Shown here one piece after another: positions 15,375-21,839 of a stretch of 37,426 nucleotides of DNA. The position numbers and the translations under genes were made by a program. The stretch covers positions 36,040 to 73,465 of the forward strand of contig DJEE01000122.1 in NCBI GenBank assembly GCA_002431805.1, given 5' to 3'. Source of the DNA: Eggerthellaceae bacterium UBA5906. GTDB lineage: Bacteria > Actinomycetota > Coriobacteriia > Coriobacteriales > Eggerthellaceae. Under the pieces are notes generated by a model, which did not search any database, was not told the DNA's origin, and was given only the letters and a program-made list of their open reading frames with translations. Positions within the stretch are counted from its first letter, which is position 1. The number at the start of each line of letters is the position of its first letter.

Positions 15375-15839
15375 CTTGAAGATCACCCATTTGCATAGGC
15401 AGAAACCCCAAATGCCCTGCATCGCCATGGTGATGAACTTGCCCACCATCTGCGGCAACCCGAACGCAGCCGAAGTGACGCCAATAAACCACGTACCAAA
15501 CAGGAAGTTCCATACGTACAGCAATACGAACAGCACAACGCTTCGCCAAAAATTGCTCGATGCCTTGAACGTGATGTTGCGGTTCATCACAAAGTTGAAC
15601 GTGCCCGAGCACACCACCGCAATGCCGTTGGCAACACCCGTGGCCAAGCCAATAAGCTGCATAACGGCAAACACGCCGAACTCCACAAATGTCTGCGCAA
15701 TGGACACGCCGTAGTACGTCACAGCTTGGCGGAGAAACCCACCTGCGCCTTTACCTGCCGTAGTAACCGCATCCGCCGAAGCCGCACCACCATTTGCCAT
15801 CGTCGGTTCCTCGACTACCGATCGCGCATTGCCCCGCAT
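15372..15839 (-). CDS. GtrA-like membrane protein
   Basis: The 155-residue protein has four hydrophobic helices, matching the GtrA/DPMS fold used to flip or present lipid-linked sugars for cell-surface glycosylation. The family pattern is seen in FLRQAVTYYGVSIAQTFVEFG, then FNFVMNRNITFK at the end of helix two, and a C-terminal WVIFK. The ATG at 15839 is preceded by AGGGAG at 8 bases; an in-frame GTG at 15848 overlaps that ribosome site and is rejected. About 30 N-terminal residues before the first helix are polar. No glycosyltransferase partner is adjacent. Same strand as the acidic orphan upstream, 90 bases away. Confidence 0.85.
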   Translation of the reverse strand: MRGNARSVVEEPTMANGGAASADAVTTAGKGAGGFLRQAVTYYGVSIAQTFVEFGVFAVMQLIGLATGVANGIAVVCSGTFNFVMNRNITFKASSNFWRSVVLFVLLYVWNFLFGTWFIGVTSAAFGLPQMVGKFITMAMQGIWGFCLCKWVIFK

Positions 15840-15929
15840 CACAAGCACTCCCTAAGCTGCTACCTCGAATATTCCAGCAAGCAATCCTAATCCGAGCGCA
15901 CCGCTCAACCAAGCGCCCACCCCCCACCG

Positions 15930-16292
15930 TCACCCAACCGTCACTTTACAAAGAAGCTCCGCAACAACAGGATTCTCGAGTACCACCCCGAACTCTTCTT
16001 CTGTCAATGCAACAGCCCGATCGAAATCACCAGGAAATTCTGAAAGCAACTGATCTGCATCGGAATAATCCCACCACTGACCGCCATCAACATCCGTCCA
16101 TTGCTCATCCGCTTCTAATGTATAAGCATAGCAATCCCAGCAGTACCCACTTGGAGACCAGGCATCATCTGCTAAATGCACTTCGTACAGCCGCAGAGGT
16201 ACTCCTTCTTCCAATAATATCCAATATGCGTCTTCAATCGTTCTTTCATCCGGGCTGAACGCTTGATCGCCCGCCGTCGCTCTTTCTTGCAC
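15930..16292 (-). CDS. Acidic orphan protein
   Basis: A 120-residue protein that I cannot assign to a family. It is very rich in Asp and Glu and in Trp and Tyr (for example YCWDCYAYTLEADEQW and GGQWWDYSDADQLL), with no membrane helix or signal peptide. The start is a GTG at 16292, with AAAGG 7 bases upstream; an in-frame stop lies about 45 bases further up, so no earlier ATG is possible. The ribosome site sits inside the 3' arm of a perfect hairpin (see 16299-16332). It follows the HNH endonuclease on the same strand in a lower-GC stretch. Its acidity would fit a DNA-mimic or an inhibitor of the neighbouring nuclease, but that is inference only. Confidence 0.6.
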   Translation of the reverse strand: MQERATAGDQAFSPDERTIEDAYWILLEEGVPLRLYEVHLADDAWSPSGYCWDCYAYTLEADEQWTDVDGGQWWDYSDADQLLSEFPGDFDRAVALTEEEFGVVLENPVVAELLCKVTVG

Positions 16293-16298
16293 TCTTCG

Positions 16299-16332
16299 GC
16301 CTTTCTTTCGAAATTGCCAACGAAAGAAAGGC
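16299..16332 (-). promoter_or_regulatory. Perfect inverted repeat masking a ribosome-binding site
   Basis: Arms GCCTTTCTTTCG and CGAAAGAAAGGC (12 bp, no mismatch) flank a 10-base spacer. In minus-strand RNA the second arm contains the AAAGG ribosome site of the acidic orphan gene, whose GTG begins 7 bases later. No T-run follows, so it is not a standard terminator. It may instead be an RNA hairpin limiting translation, or a protein-binding dyad. Confidence 0.75.
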
Positions 16333-16438
16333 TATCGATCCTCTTGCCATATGTATACGGCCTTCGATCAATGCACGATCTTTTTCGTATCGACGGCTCC
16401 GCTCCCCCAGGCTCAGATCAAGCGACCAATTGGGCACG

Positions 16439-17524
16439 TTACGCGCATTTGAAGCGTTCATACCTCGCAATCAGGTATTTCTCATTCGGACGCGATGCTG
16501 TATCGCTCGGAAGCAGCAGCTGTTTGCCTTCAAGCTTGGTGTATTCGCCATCAGGAACATCGGCATTTACTTCAACCCGATACGAAGAAGGATTAATCCC
16601 TATAAGATAATTATCGAATAGCAAATGAATATCGGCTCTTAGCAAAACACCGTTTGAGACAACGTTGCTTTGCGTTCCCCGATAGTCTAGGATGTGCGCC
16701 GCTTGCAGAACCTCATTCGTAGCAAAACCCGTAACCGCGCAACGCCCTTCGTAAGCTTTCACCAATGCATCGCGAAACTGCTGTTGACCTTTGCGGACAA
16801 CCTGCCGAGCCATTACGATATCGCGACGATCTTCTTGCATAGCACCTGCATCGGTAACGTCTGCATCGCCTCTCTGCGCAGTGCGAACGCCGTCTGCCCC
16901 CATGTTATCCAACGCGACCGCGCTACCAAACAAATGCTCCGTCTCTGGAGTAACCGGCCCATGAAGGGTAAACAAATCATTAGCCGGGTTGTATTCTTCC
17001 ACGAACGCAAGTGTACGCAAATACGAGCTTGACGACTTGCCCGTCTGAAGAAACACGCCAACCGGGACGCCATCGGTAAGGCAATTCAGTAGCTTTTGGT
17101 TCCAGATACCATCCGTTTCATTACCTTTATTGTTCCGGTGCGCAGAATAGAACAGAACCCATGTGCCATCGCCAAGGTCATGCCGCTTCCCATCGCCACC
17201 AGAGCTGTACAAGCTTCCCTGTTTTACCGTAACCGTTGCCGCATAACGCCTTCCACTTGGCGCATGAATGCCACGCTGAGCAGCATGTTTGAACCCAACG
17301 CCGGGCAATAGTTCACCAAGATGGCGCGACCCGATTTCGCCAGTGCCATCTTCAAACCAGCGATACAAATTCGCGTAGCTTTCTCTATCTTGTTGCGGAA
17401 TTTTAGCAAGCGCTCGTTTAATGGACAGATCGGTGTAGGGCATATAGTCGTCAACACGCACCGGCAAACGCGACACCGATGCATAAACAACCCGAGACGG
17501 TATGTTTGAATAAGTTAACGACAT
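16439..17524 (-). CDS. HNH endonuclease (COG3440-like, possible type IV restriction enzyme)
   Basis: The 361-residue protein has a C-terminal HNH_2-type nuclease (about residues 240-330): FRDALVKAYEGRCAVTGF, then AAHILDY (the His-containing strand), SNGVLLRADIHLLFDN and a final PNEKYLIARYE. The N-terminal 230 residues are different. A stretch including GSLYSSGGDGKRHDLGDGTWVLFY and VFLQTGKSSSSYLRTLAFVEEYN looks like a beta-rich sensor of the PUA/SRA kind, as in modification-dependent endonucleases; this reading is by pattern only. No methyltransferase is nearby, consistent with a solitary enzyme. Base composition is lower in GC than the flanks, suggesting acquisition by transfer. The ATG lacks a ribosome site but has an extended -10 six bases upstream, pointing to a leaderless transcript. 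The acidic orphan follows. Confidence 0.82.
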   Translation of the reverse strand: MSLTYSNIPSRVVYASVSRLPVRVDDYMPYTDLSIKRALAKIPQQDRESYANLYRWFEDGTGEIGSRHLGELLPGVGFKHAAQRGIHAPSGRRYAATVTVKQGSLYSSGGDGKRHDLGDGTWVLFYSAHRNNKGNETDGIWNQKLLNCLTDGVPVGVFLQTGKSSSSYLRTLAFVEEYNPANDLFTLHGPVTPETEHLFGSAVALDNMGADGVRTAQRGDADVTDAGAMQEDRRDIVMARQVVRKGQQQFRDALVKAYEGRCAVTGFATNEVLQAAHILDYRGTQSNVVSNGVLLRADIHLLFDNYLIGINPSSYRVEVNADVPDGEYTKLEGKQLLLPSDTASRPNEKYLIARYERFKCA

Positions 17525-17530
17525 ATACGC

Positions 17531-17539
17531 ATTATCTCA
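17531..17539 (-). promoter_or_regulatory. Extended -10 promoter for the HNH endonuclease
   Basis: On the minus strand TGA-GATAAT ends six bases before the ATG at 17524. No -35 hexamer is seen at 16-18 bases. A start of transcription about 7 bases downstream of the hexamer would fall on the A of the ATG, so the mRNA would be leaderless. This agrees with the absence of a Shine-Dalgarno sequence. Confidence 0.5.
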
Positions 17540-17619
17540 TTTTCGTTTAAGTTGACTCTAGCAAAAATGATAGATACAGCTAGCAAATTTGATAGGTAGC
17601 AAGCTTTAGCTTACTTTTT

Positions 17620-18318
17620 CTAGAAGAGCGATTCTTGCTTGAAGCTGTTTCCCGTATCGCCTAACTCGGGTTGTTCGGGTGTTGCCTTTAACTGCATGTC
17701 ATTACGATTTGCCAGCTTTTGCCAGTTGGCAATGAAGTCGGGCCAGCTAGCGCGCAACCACCAACGTGCTTCGCCCGGTTGCAACACCAAGGGCATGCGG
17801 TTGTGCACGGGAGCAACCACTGCATTTGGCGCCGTTGTCACAATTGAAAAGCAATCTTCACCGCGAACAGCCGCCAGCAGCAAAGGTGCCCCGTCCTCTC
17901 CCACAAAGCTGTACTGGCGTTTTATCGCCCAACCCGTTTTTGGGCTCCGGGCTTTTTCAGTATCATGCGACTCGAAGAAATTCGCAGCCACCGCCACACA
18001 TCGGCCGTGCTCAATCGCATCCGCCCACATGCCAGGATTCGGGCCCATCGCCGTTTCCAGCCGCGTGTTATACACCGGCCGCCGCGACCATTCAACGGTA
18101 AATCCCCAGGTTAAACGCTCAACTGTAATCTTCCCACCACGCATCGTCACCACAGCAACCTGCGAGCCCGGATACGCCTGCAGCCCTTCACCACCCGCAG
18201 CGTCGGAAGGGAACGCAGCAGGCCAATCAGCCAGCTCGTTTGCCAACGGAGCATTCCCCAGCTCGCGCACAACGTCCGCAACCTCGTCCCACGAAGCCGC
18301 AACAAACCTTCTGCACAC
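17620..18318 (-). CDS. SOS response-associated peptidase (SRAP, HMCES/YedK family)
   Basis: The 232-residue protein is a SRAP-domain protein, which crosslinks to abasic sites in single-stranded DNA through its second residue and shields them. The start chosen is the GTG at 18318, preceded by GGGGGTG at 6 bases. It makes the sequence M-C-R-R-F, placing the catalytic Cys at position 2 as the chemistry requires; a longer frame from 18327 would bury it at position 5. Other active-site residues are visible: N84 (VYNTRLET), E116 (AANFFESH) and H172 (HNRMPLVL). The usual MCGRF is MCRRF here. Upstream lie three phased dyads (18429-18557) that may control it; downstream on the same strand is the HNH endonuclease. 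A DNA-damage-linked pairing is possible. Confidence 0.9.
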   Translation of the reverse strand: MCRRFVAASWDEVADVVRELGNAPLANELADWPAAFPSDAAGGEGLQAYPGSQVAVVTMRGGKITVERLTWGFTVEWSRRPVYNTRLETAMGPNPGMWADAIEHGRCVAVAANFFESHDTEKARSPKTGWAIKRQYSFVGEDGAPLLLAAVRGEDCFSIVTTAPNAVVAPVHNRMPLVLQPGEARWWLRASWPDFIANWQKLANRNDMQLKATPEQPELGDTGNSFKQESLF

Positions 18319-18428
18319 AGCAAACACCCCCTATTCGTTGACGAGATGCGAGATGCGGGGCTTTCCCTGTTTGCACACCGCGCGTTCCGACTAACCGCAC
18401 AACGTTCCATCTGCTTAGACATCGTAAG

Positions 18429-18557
18429 TTATACGATTTACGAAATCGTATAAAGTAATGCGTCATTTTTGGTTGCTAAGTTATACGTTTTTGCAAATCG
18501 TATAACTTAGCAACGGCCTTCCGAGTGTTTTCTTATACGATTTCGCGTTTCGTATAA
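18429..18557. promoter_or_regulatory. Array of three 25-bp dyads at exact 52-bp spacing
   Basis: Three copies of TTATACG-N11-CGTATAA start at 18429, 18481 and 18533, that is, exactly 52 and 52 bp apart, or about five helical turns. The copies are separated by 27 bp of unrelated sequence. The 14 outer bases are identical in all three; the central 11 differ (ATTTACGAAAT, TTTTTGCAAAT, ATTTCGCGTTT). The middle copy has extended arms of 15 bp, including flanking TTGCTAAG and CTTAGCAA. The array fills the 333-bp space between groL and the SRAP gene, which is AT-richer than its surroundings. Most likely a cooperative operator for an unknown dimeric regulator, presumably acting on the SRAP gene, whose start is 110 bp away. 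TATAAC inside the first copy (minus strand) could be a -10 overlapped by the operator. Confidence 0.85.
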
Positions 18558-18587
18558 GAAATGGGAGCCCAAACGGACTCCCATTTC
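18558..18587 (-). terminator. Possible terminator of groL
   Basis: A 10-bp stem, GAAATGGGAG paired with CTCCCATTTC, has a 10-base loop and lies 65 bases past the groL stop. On the minus strand it is followed by TTATAC, a weak U-rich tail that already belongs to the third dyad of the array. Confidence 0.5.
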
Positions 18588-18651
18588 GAACACTCTATTG
18601 AAAACGTTACGAGCAAACCGGGCGAACGCCCCGCAGCCAATGCAGCTTGCT

Positions 18652-20253
18652 TTAAGCCTCTTCCTCGTCGTCTTTCTTTTCTGCCTCGGTGACGCTGCAA
18701 TTCGTAATCAGAATCAGCGATGCCACAGACGCCGCAGCCTGCAAAGCTGTCACCGACACCTTCGCCGGGTCGGCAACGCCCATGGAAATCATGTCGCCAT
18801 ATTTGCCGGTTTCGCAATCCAAGCCATAGCCCGGCTCGGCCTGCAGCGCCCTGGCAACCTCAACGTCACCATTGTATCCAGCGTTGCTGCACAGCGCGCG
18901 CAGAGGCTCTTCAAGCGCCTTGCGCAGAATGTCCACGCCGAAGCGCTCTTCGTCGTTGGCAACTTCCACCTGGTCAAGCGCCTTCGATGCCTGAATAAGT
19001 GCAACGCCGCCACCAGCAAGTAGGCCTTGGCTTGCCGCGGAACGCGTCGCACGCAGCGCGTCTTGGATACGGCTGCGAATCTCGTTCATTTCGGTTTCGG
19101 TCGCCGCGCCCACGCTCATAACTGCAATGCCGCCGGACAGCTTGGCCAAACGCTCGCGCAGCACATCAAGCTCGTAATCGGAATGCGGGCTCTTCAGCTC
19201 GTTGCGAATAGCCTCGCAACGCGTTTCAATGGCGTCGGCCTTGCCCTTGCCACCGATGATAAGCGTGCGGTCCTTGGTGATTTGCACGCTTGCGGCACGA
19301 CCAAGCATGCTCTTCTTCGCATCGGAAAGCTGCAGGCCGCGATCAGGCGTGATAACCTCGCCGCCTGTCAAAATGGCCATATCCTCCAGCTCGGCCTTGC
19401 GGCGCTCTTCGGCGCCCGGCGCCACAACGGCAGCGCTGATCAGCGTGCCACGCTGACGGTTCATCAGCAGCGAGTTCAGCGATTCGCCGCGCACGTCGTC
19501 GGCCACAATCAGCAGCGGGTGACCCGACTGCATGACCTCTTCAAGCACCGGCACGATGTCCTTGAAGTTGTCAGCCAGGCGCTGGTCGGTAATCAGAATG
19601 TACGGCTGCTCCAGCTCGCCCGTCATCTTGCCCATGTCATCGGCCATGTACGGCGAAATGAAGCCGCGGTCGAACAGCATGCCCTTCTTCACTTCCAGGC
19701 CAATACCGAACTTCGTAGATTTCTCAACCGAGATAACGCCGTCCTGACCGATTTCATCAAGCGCTTCGGCAATCTTTTCGCCAATCTCAGGGTCGCCCGA
19801 GGACACGGTGGCAATCTCAGCCATCTGTTCGCGCGTGGTTACTTGCGTGGCAGACTTCAGCAGCGCGTCAGATGCAGCGTCTGCGGCCTTTTGAATGCCG
19901 CGGCGCAGCGCCAGCGGATCGTTGCCGGCAGTTACGTAGCGCACGCCCTCGCGCACAATGGCGTCGGCCAAAAGCGTTGCAGTAGACGTGCCGTCGCCAG
20001 CTTCGTTGTTGGCAGCGGTTGCGGCCTCGCGCACCACCTGCAGGCCCATCTTCTCCACGCGATCGCGCGAACCCACATGCGCGGCCACCGTAGCGCCGTC
20101 GTTCGACACGTTCGGATGGCGCTCGCCTTCCTTGGTGATGCCCACGTAGCGCCCCTTCGGGCCGATGGTCACGCGCACGCTGTCGGCCAGTTTCGCCACA
20201 CCGGCTGCAAGCTTCTCGCGCGTTTCGTTGTCGTATGAGATTTCTTTAGCCAT
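18652..20253 (-). CDS. groL: Chaperonin GroEL (60 kDa)
   Basis: The 533-residue protein is a group I chaperonin that folds proteins in an ATP-driven double ring. Family marks: VTIGPKGRYV near residue 25-35, the ATP-site NNEAGDGTSTATLLADAIVREG around 80-100, LKSATQVTTREQMAEIATVSSGD, an apical region with ITDQRLADNFKDIVPVLEEV, and AVMSVGAATETEMNEIRSRIQDAL before the C-terminal equatorial domain. The tail ends in acidic KKDDEEEA instead of the common Gly-Gly-Met repeats. The start at 20253 (MAKEI) is preceded by AAGGAAGGGG at 8 bases; an upstream in-frame Met at 20283 is rejected. No groES adjoins. A CIRCE operator 53 bp before the ATG predicts HrcA control. Confidence 0.96.
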   Translation of the reverse strand: MAKEISYDNETREKLAAGVAKLADSVRVTIGPKGRYVGITKEGERHPNVSNDGATVAAHVGSRDRVEKMGLQVVREAATAANNEAGDGTSTATLLADAIVREGVRYVTAGNDPLALRRGIQKAADAASDALLKSATQVTTREQMAEIATVSSGDPEIGEKIAEALDEIGQDGVISVEKSTKFGIGLEVKKGMLFDRGFISPYMADDMGKMTGELEQPYILITDQRLADNFKDIVPVLEEVMQSGHPLLIVADDVRGESLNSLLMNRQRGTLISAAVVAPGAEERRKAELEDMAILTGGEVITPDRGLQLSDAKKSMLGRAASVQITKDRTLIIGGKGKADAIETRCEAIRNELKSPHSDYELDVLRERLAKLSGGIAVMSVGAATETEMNEIRSRIQDALRATRSAASQGLLAGGGVALIQASKALDQVEVANDEERFGVDILRKALEEPLRALCSNAGYNGDVEVARALQAEPGYGLDCETGKYGDMISMGVADPAKVSVTALQAAASVASLILITNCSVTEAEKKDDEEEA

Positions 20254-20305
20254 GCTAAGAGCCCCTTCCTTGAGCACGTGCACAACAAAATATGCTAGGA
20301 AGAAG

Positions 20306-20332
20306 TTAGCACTCTTTGGCTTCGAGTGCTAG
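20306..20332 (-). promoter_or_regulatory. CIRCE operator (HrcA binding site) of groL
   Basis: TTAGCACTC-N9-GAGTGCTAG matches the CIRCE consensus in 17 of 18 arm bases (the last A is G). It lies 53 bp upstream of the groL ATG. By established knowledge of the element, HrcA represses from it and heat relieves repression. Confidence 0.93.
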
Positions 20333-20399
20333 ACGCGTCACGCTATTTGTCGTAAAAGGAAGCAGATTCGTTACCTTGCCCTTCCCGCCAGCGCACAGC

Positions 20400-20936
20400 C
20401 TAGTTACGCTCCAGCCACGTAACCAGCGGCTCGGGCGCATCGAACACGTCGCAGCACTCGCGCCAATCGGTGGAGTTCAGACCTGTTTCGCATGCGCGGT
20501 CAAGCATTTCAACCAGCGGGTCGAAGTACCCGCCCACGTTTAGGATGGCGCTTTTTGCATCCAACTCGCCCGCCTTCACCTGGGAAAGCACAACGAAAAA
20601 CTCATCGAACGTGCCCAGGCCGCCCGGCATGGTGATAAACGCATCAGCAAGCTCAATCATGTGCACCTTGCGCTGCGCCAGGTCCGACTCGCAGATAACC
20701 TCGGTGCACGGGTAAACGGGACGGCCCTTCTTGTTCAAGCCCTCCGTCACCACGCCGATAACGCTGCCGCCGGCGTCGCCCACGCCATGCGCCACCGCAC
20801 CCATCAAGCCCACGTCGTATCCGCCGAACACCAGGCCGTGCCCGTGTTTGGCCAGCGTACGACCCAATTCGTATGCCGCGTCAACATACACCGCATCCAA
20901 GTTCAAGCTCGACGACCCAAACACGCAAACCCTCAT
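20400..20936 (-). CDS. LOG-family protein (TIGR00730 Rossmann fold)
   Basis: The 178-residue protein belongs to the lysine-decarboxylase-like LOG family, nucleoside 5'-monophosphate phosphoribohydrolases. Sequence marks: MRVCVFGSSS at the N-terminus, VFGGYDVGLMGAVAHG (nucleotide-binding loop), the R-K pair in AQRKVHMIELADAF, and the signature PGGLGTFDEFF (residues about 110-120). The ATG at 20936 follows GGAAGGG by 6 bases; a longer frame from 21074 adds 46 residues without family character. The biological substrate in bacteria is often AMP or an N6-substituted AMP; nothing here narrows it. It sits alone between groL and the TorD operon terminator. Confidence 0.92.
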   Translation of the reverse strand: MRVCVFGSSSLNLDAVYVDAAYELGRTLAKHGHGLVFGGYDVGLMGAVAHGVGDAGGSVIGVVTEGLNKKGRPVYPCTEVICESDLAQRKVHMIELADAFITMPGGLGTFDEFFVVLSQVKAGELDAKSAILNVGGYFDPLVEMLDRACETGLNSTDWRECCDVFDAPEPLVTWLERN

Positions 20937-21027
20937 GGCGAACCCTTCCAATCGAAAACAAAGCACCGCATAGCGTACACCATGAAGGCGCGCGGAAGCA
21001 CCTCTCCGCCACTTGAACCCGCCTGAC

Positions 21028-21060
21028 AACAAAACAGGGACCGACGCACGCGTCGACCCC
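21028..21060 (-). terminator. Terminator of the TorD operon
   Basis: On the minus strand GGGGTCGACGC pairs with GCGTCGGTCCC (11 bp with two G-T wobbles) and is followed by TGTTTTGTT. It lies 68 bases past the TorD stop. Confidence 0.65.
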
Positions 21061-21128
21061 CGCAAACGTACCATGAAAAGCCAGCGCCACCAAAAACCGC
21101 GCGATGCCCTATCTGCAATCGGCGAAGC

Positions 21129-21836
21129 CTAAGCGGCTTCCTCCACGCTGTCCAGCAGCTCTTCCAGCAGGTCAGCATCCTCTTCCACGTAGCCCATGAC
21201 CAGCTGCGCCAAACCCTGGTAAAACATGGTGCGCGCAAAACGGCGCATGTCCTCGGTCATCATGGGCAGCCAGTTCAGCAGGTGATCCTGCGCGAACTTT
21301 TGCTGCGTGCGCAGCTGTTCAATGGCCTTGTCCTCGTCGCCGGCACGCAAAGCTTCGGCCGTGCGCATGGCCATACGCTGCATAAACTCCAGCTCCAGCG
21401 CAATGTGATCCTCGCCCTCGGTCCAGTGACCGCGCTTCAGGTTGTTCTCACGCAGGGTTTGCAGCACCTCAGCGCGCGCCTCCTGCATCATCAAACGACG
21501 CTCGGACGTGTACACGCTCTCAAACGGGTAAGCTGCCGAAAAGCCGTTCACGCCGTGGCCGATAAACGTGCGAACGTAGTCGATGGCCAGCTCGGTGATG
21601 CTGTCGTCCCAGCTTGTGCGCAAGTAGTCGTACAGCATGTGATAGCCCTCGTCCACCTTAGCGTTGCCTGTGGCAGCAGGAAAGCGCATGCCTTGCAGCT
21701 CGGCCAGCACCGGCTTGTCAACTTCCTTCAGAAACAAGCGCGCCATCAGGCCGTACGTACGGGCGCGGCCGTCCATCAGCACCGCAAAGTCCATCTCTTC
21801 GCTAGCAGCAGGCGCTGCAGCCATGTTCTCAGCCAT
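21129..21836 (-). CDS. TorD/DmsD-family molybdoenzyme chaperone
   Basis: The 235-residue, mostly helical protein of the TorD/DmsD/NarJ superfamily is a cytoplasmic chaperone that binds the apoenzyme or its Tat signal during cofactor loading. Family marks: RARTYGLMARLF near residue 25, ITELAIDYVRTFIG and FSAAYPFESVYTSERRLMMQEA (the Y/P-E-S-V-Y motif), then EDHIALELEFMQRMA and FAQDHLLNWLPMM. The ATG lies 3 bases after the stop of the upstream acidic protein gene, whose end supplies the ribosome site, so the two are translationally coupled. No molybdoenzyme gene is adjacent; the only one in the window is 11.6 kb away, on the other strand, and has no Tat signal. Its client is therefore unknown. 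Confidence 0.9.
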   Translation of the reverse strand: MAENMAAAPAASEEMDFAVLMDGRARTYGLMARLFLKEVDKPVLAELQGMRFPAATGNAKVDEGYHMLYDYLRTSWDDSITELAIDYVRTFIGHGVNGFSAAYPFESVYTSERRLMMQEARAEVLQTLRENNLKRGHWTEGEDHIALELEFMQRMAMRTAEALRAGDEDKAIEQLRTQQKFAQDHLLNWLPMMTEDMRRFARTMFYQGLAQLVMGYVEEDADLLEELLDSVEEAA

Positions 21837-21839
21837 CTG

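Noticed and set aside
16246..16470. 74-residue minus-strand reading frame between the HNH gene and the acidic orphan
   Set aside because: It overlaps both neighbours, has no clear ribosome site, covers the hairpin, and its composition is not protein-like.
17597..17619. Hairpin AAGC-TTTA-GCTT followed by T-run on the plus strand
   Set aside because: The T-run lies on the strand with no gene reading into it, and the stem is only four pairs, so it cannot serve the SRAP gene.
18429..18557. Three palindromic repeats with equal 27-bp spacers resemble a minimal CRISPR array
   Set aside because: The central 11 bases of the repeats differ between copies, the repeats are short, and no cas gene is present. 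Identical half-sites with variable centres fit protein-binding dyads better.
18429..18557. loxP-like recombination sites (CGTATA/TATACG arms)
   Set aside because: The arms point the opposite way relative to the core compared with loxP, the spacer is 11 bp and not 8, and no tyrosine recombinase is in the window.
19027..20238. Long antisense reading frame (403 residues) over groL
   Set aside because: It is a shadow of a highly conserved gene and lacks any recognisable motif or ribosome site.
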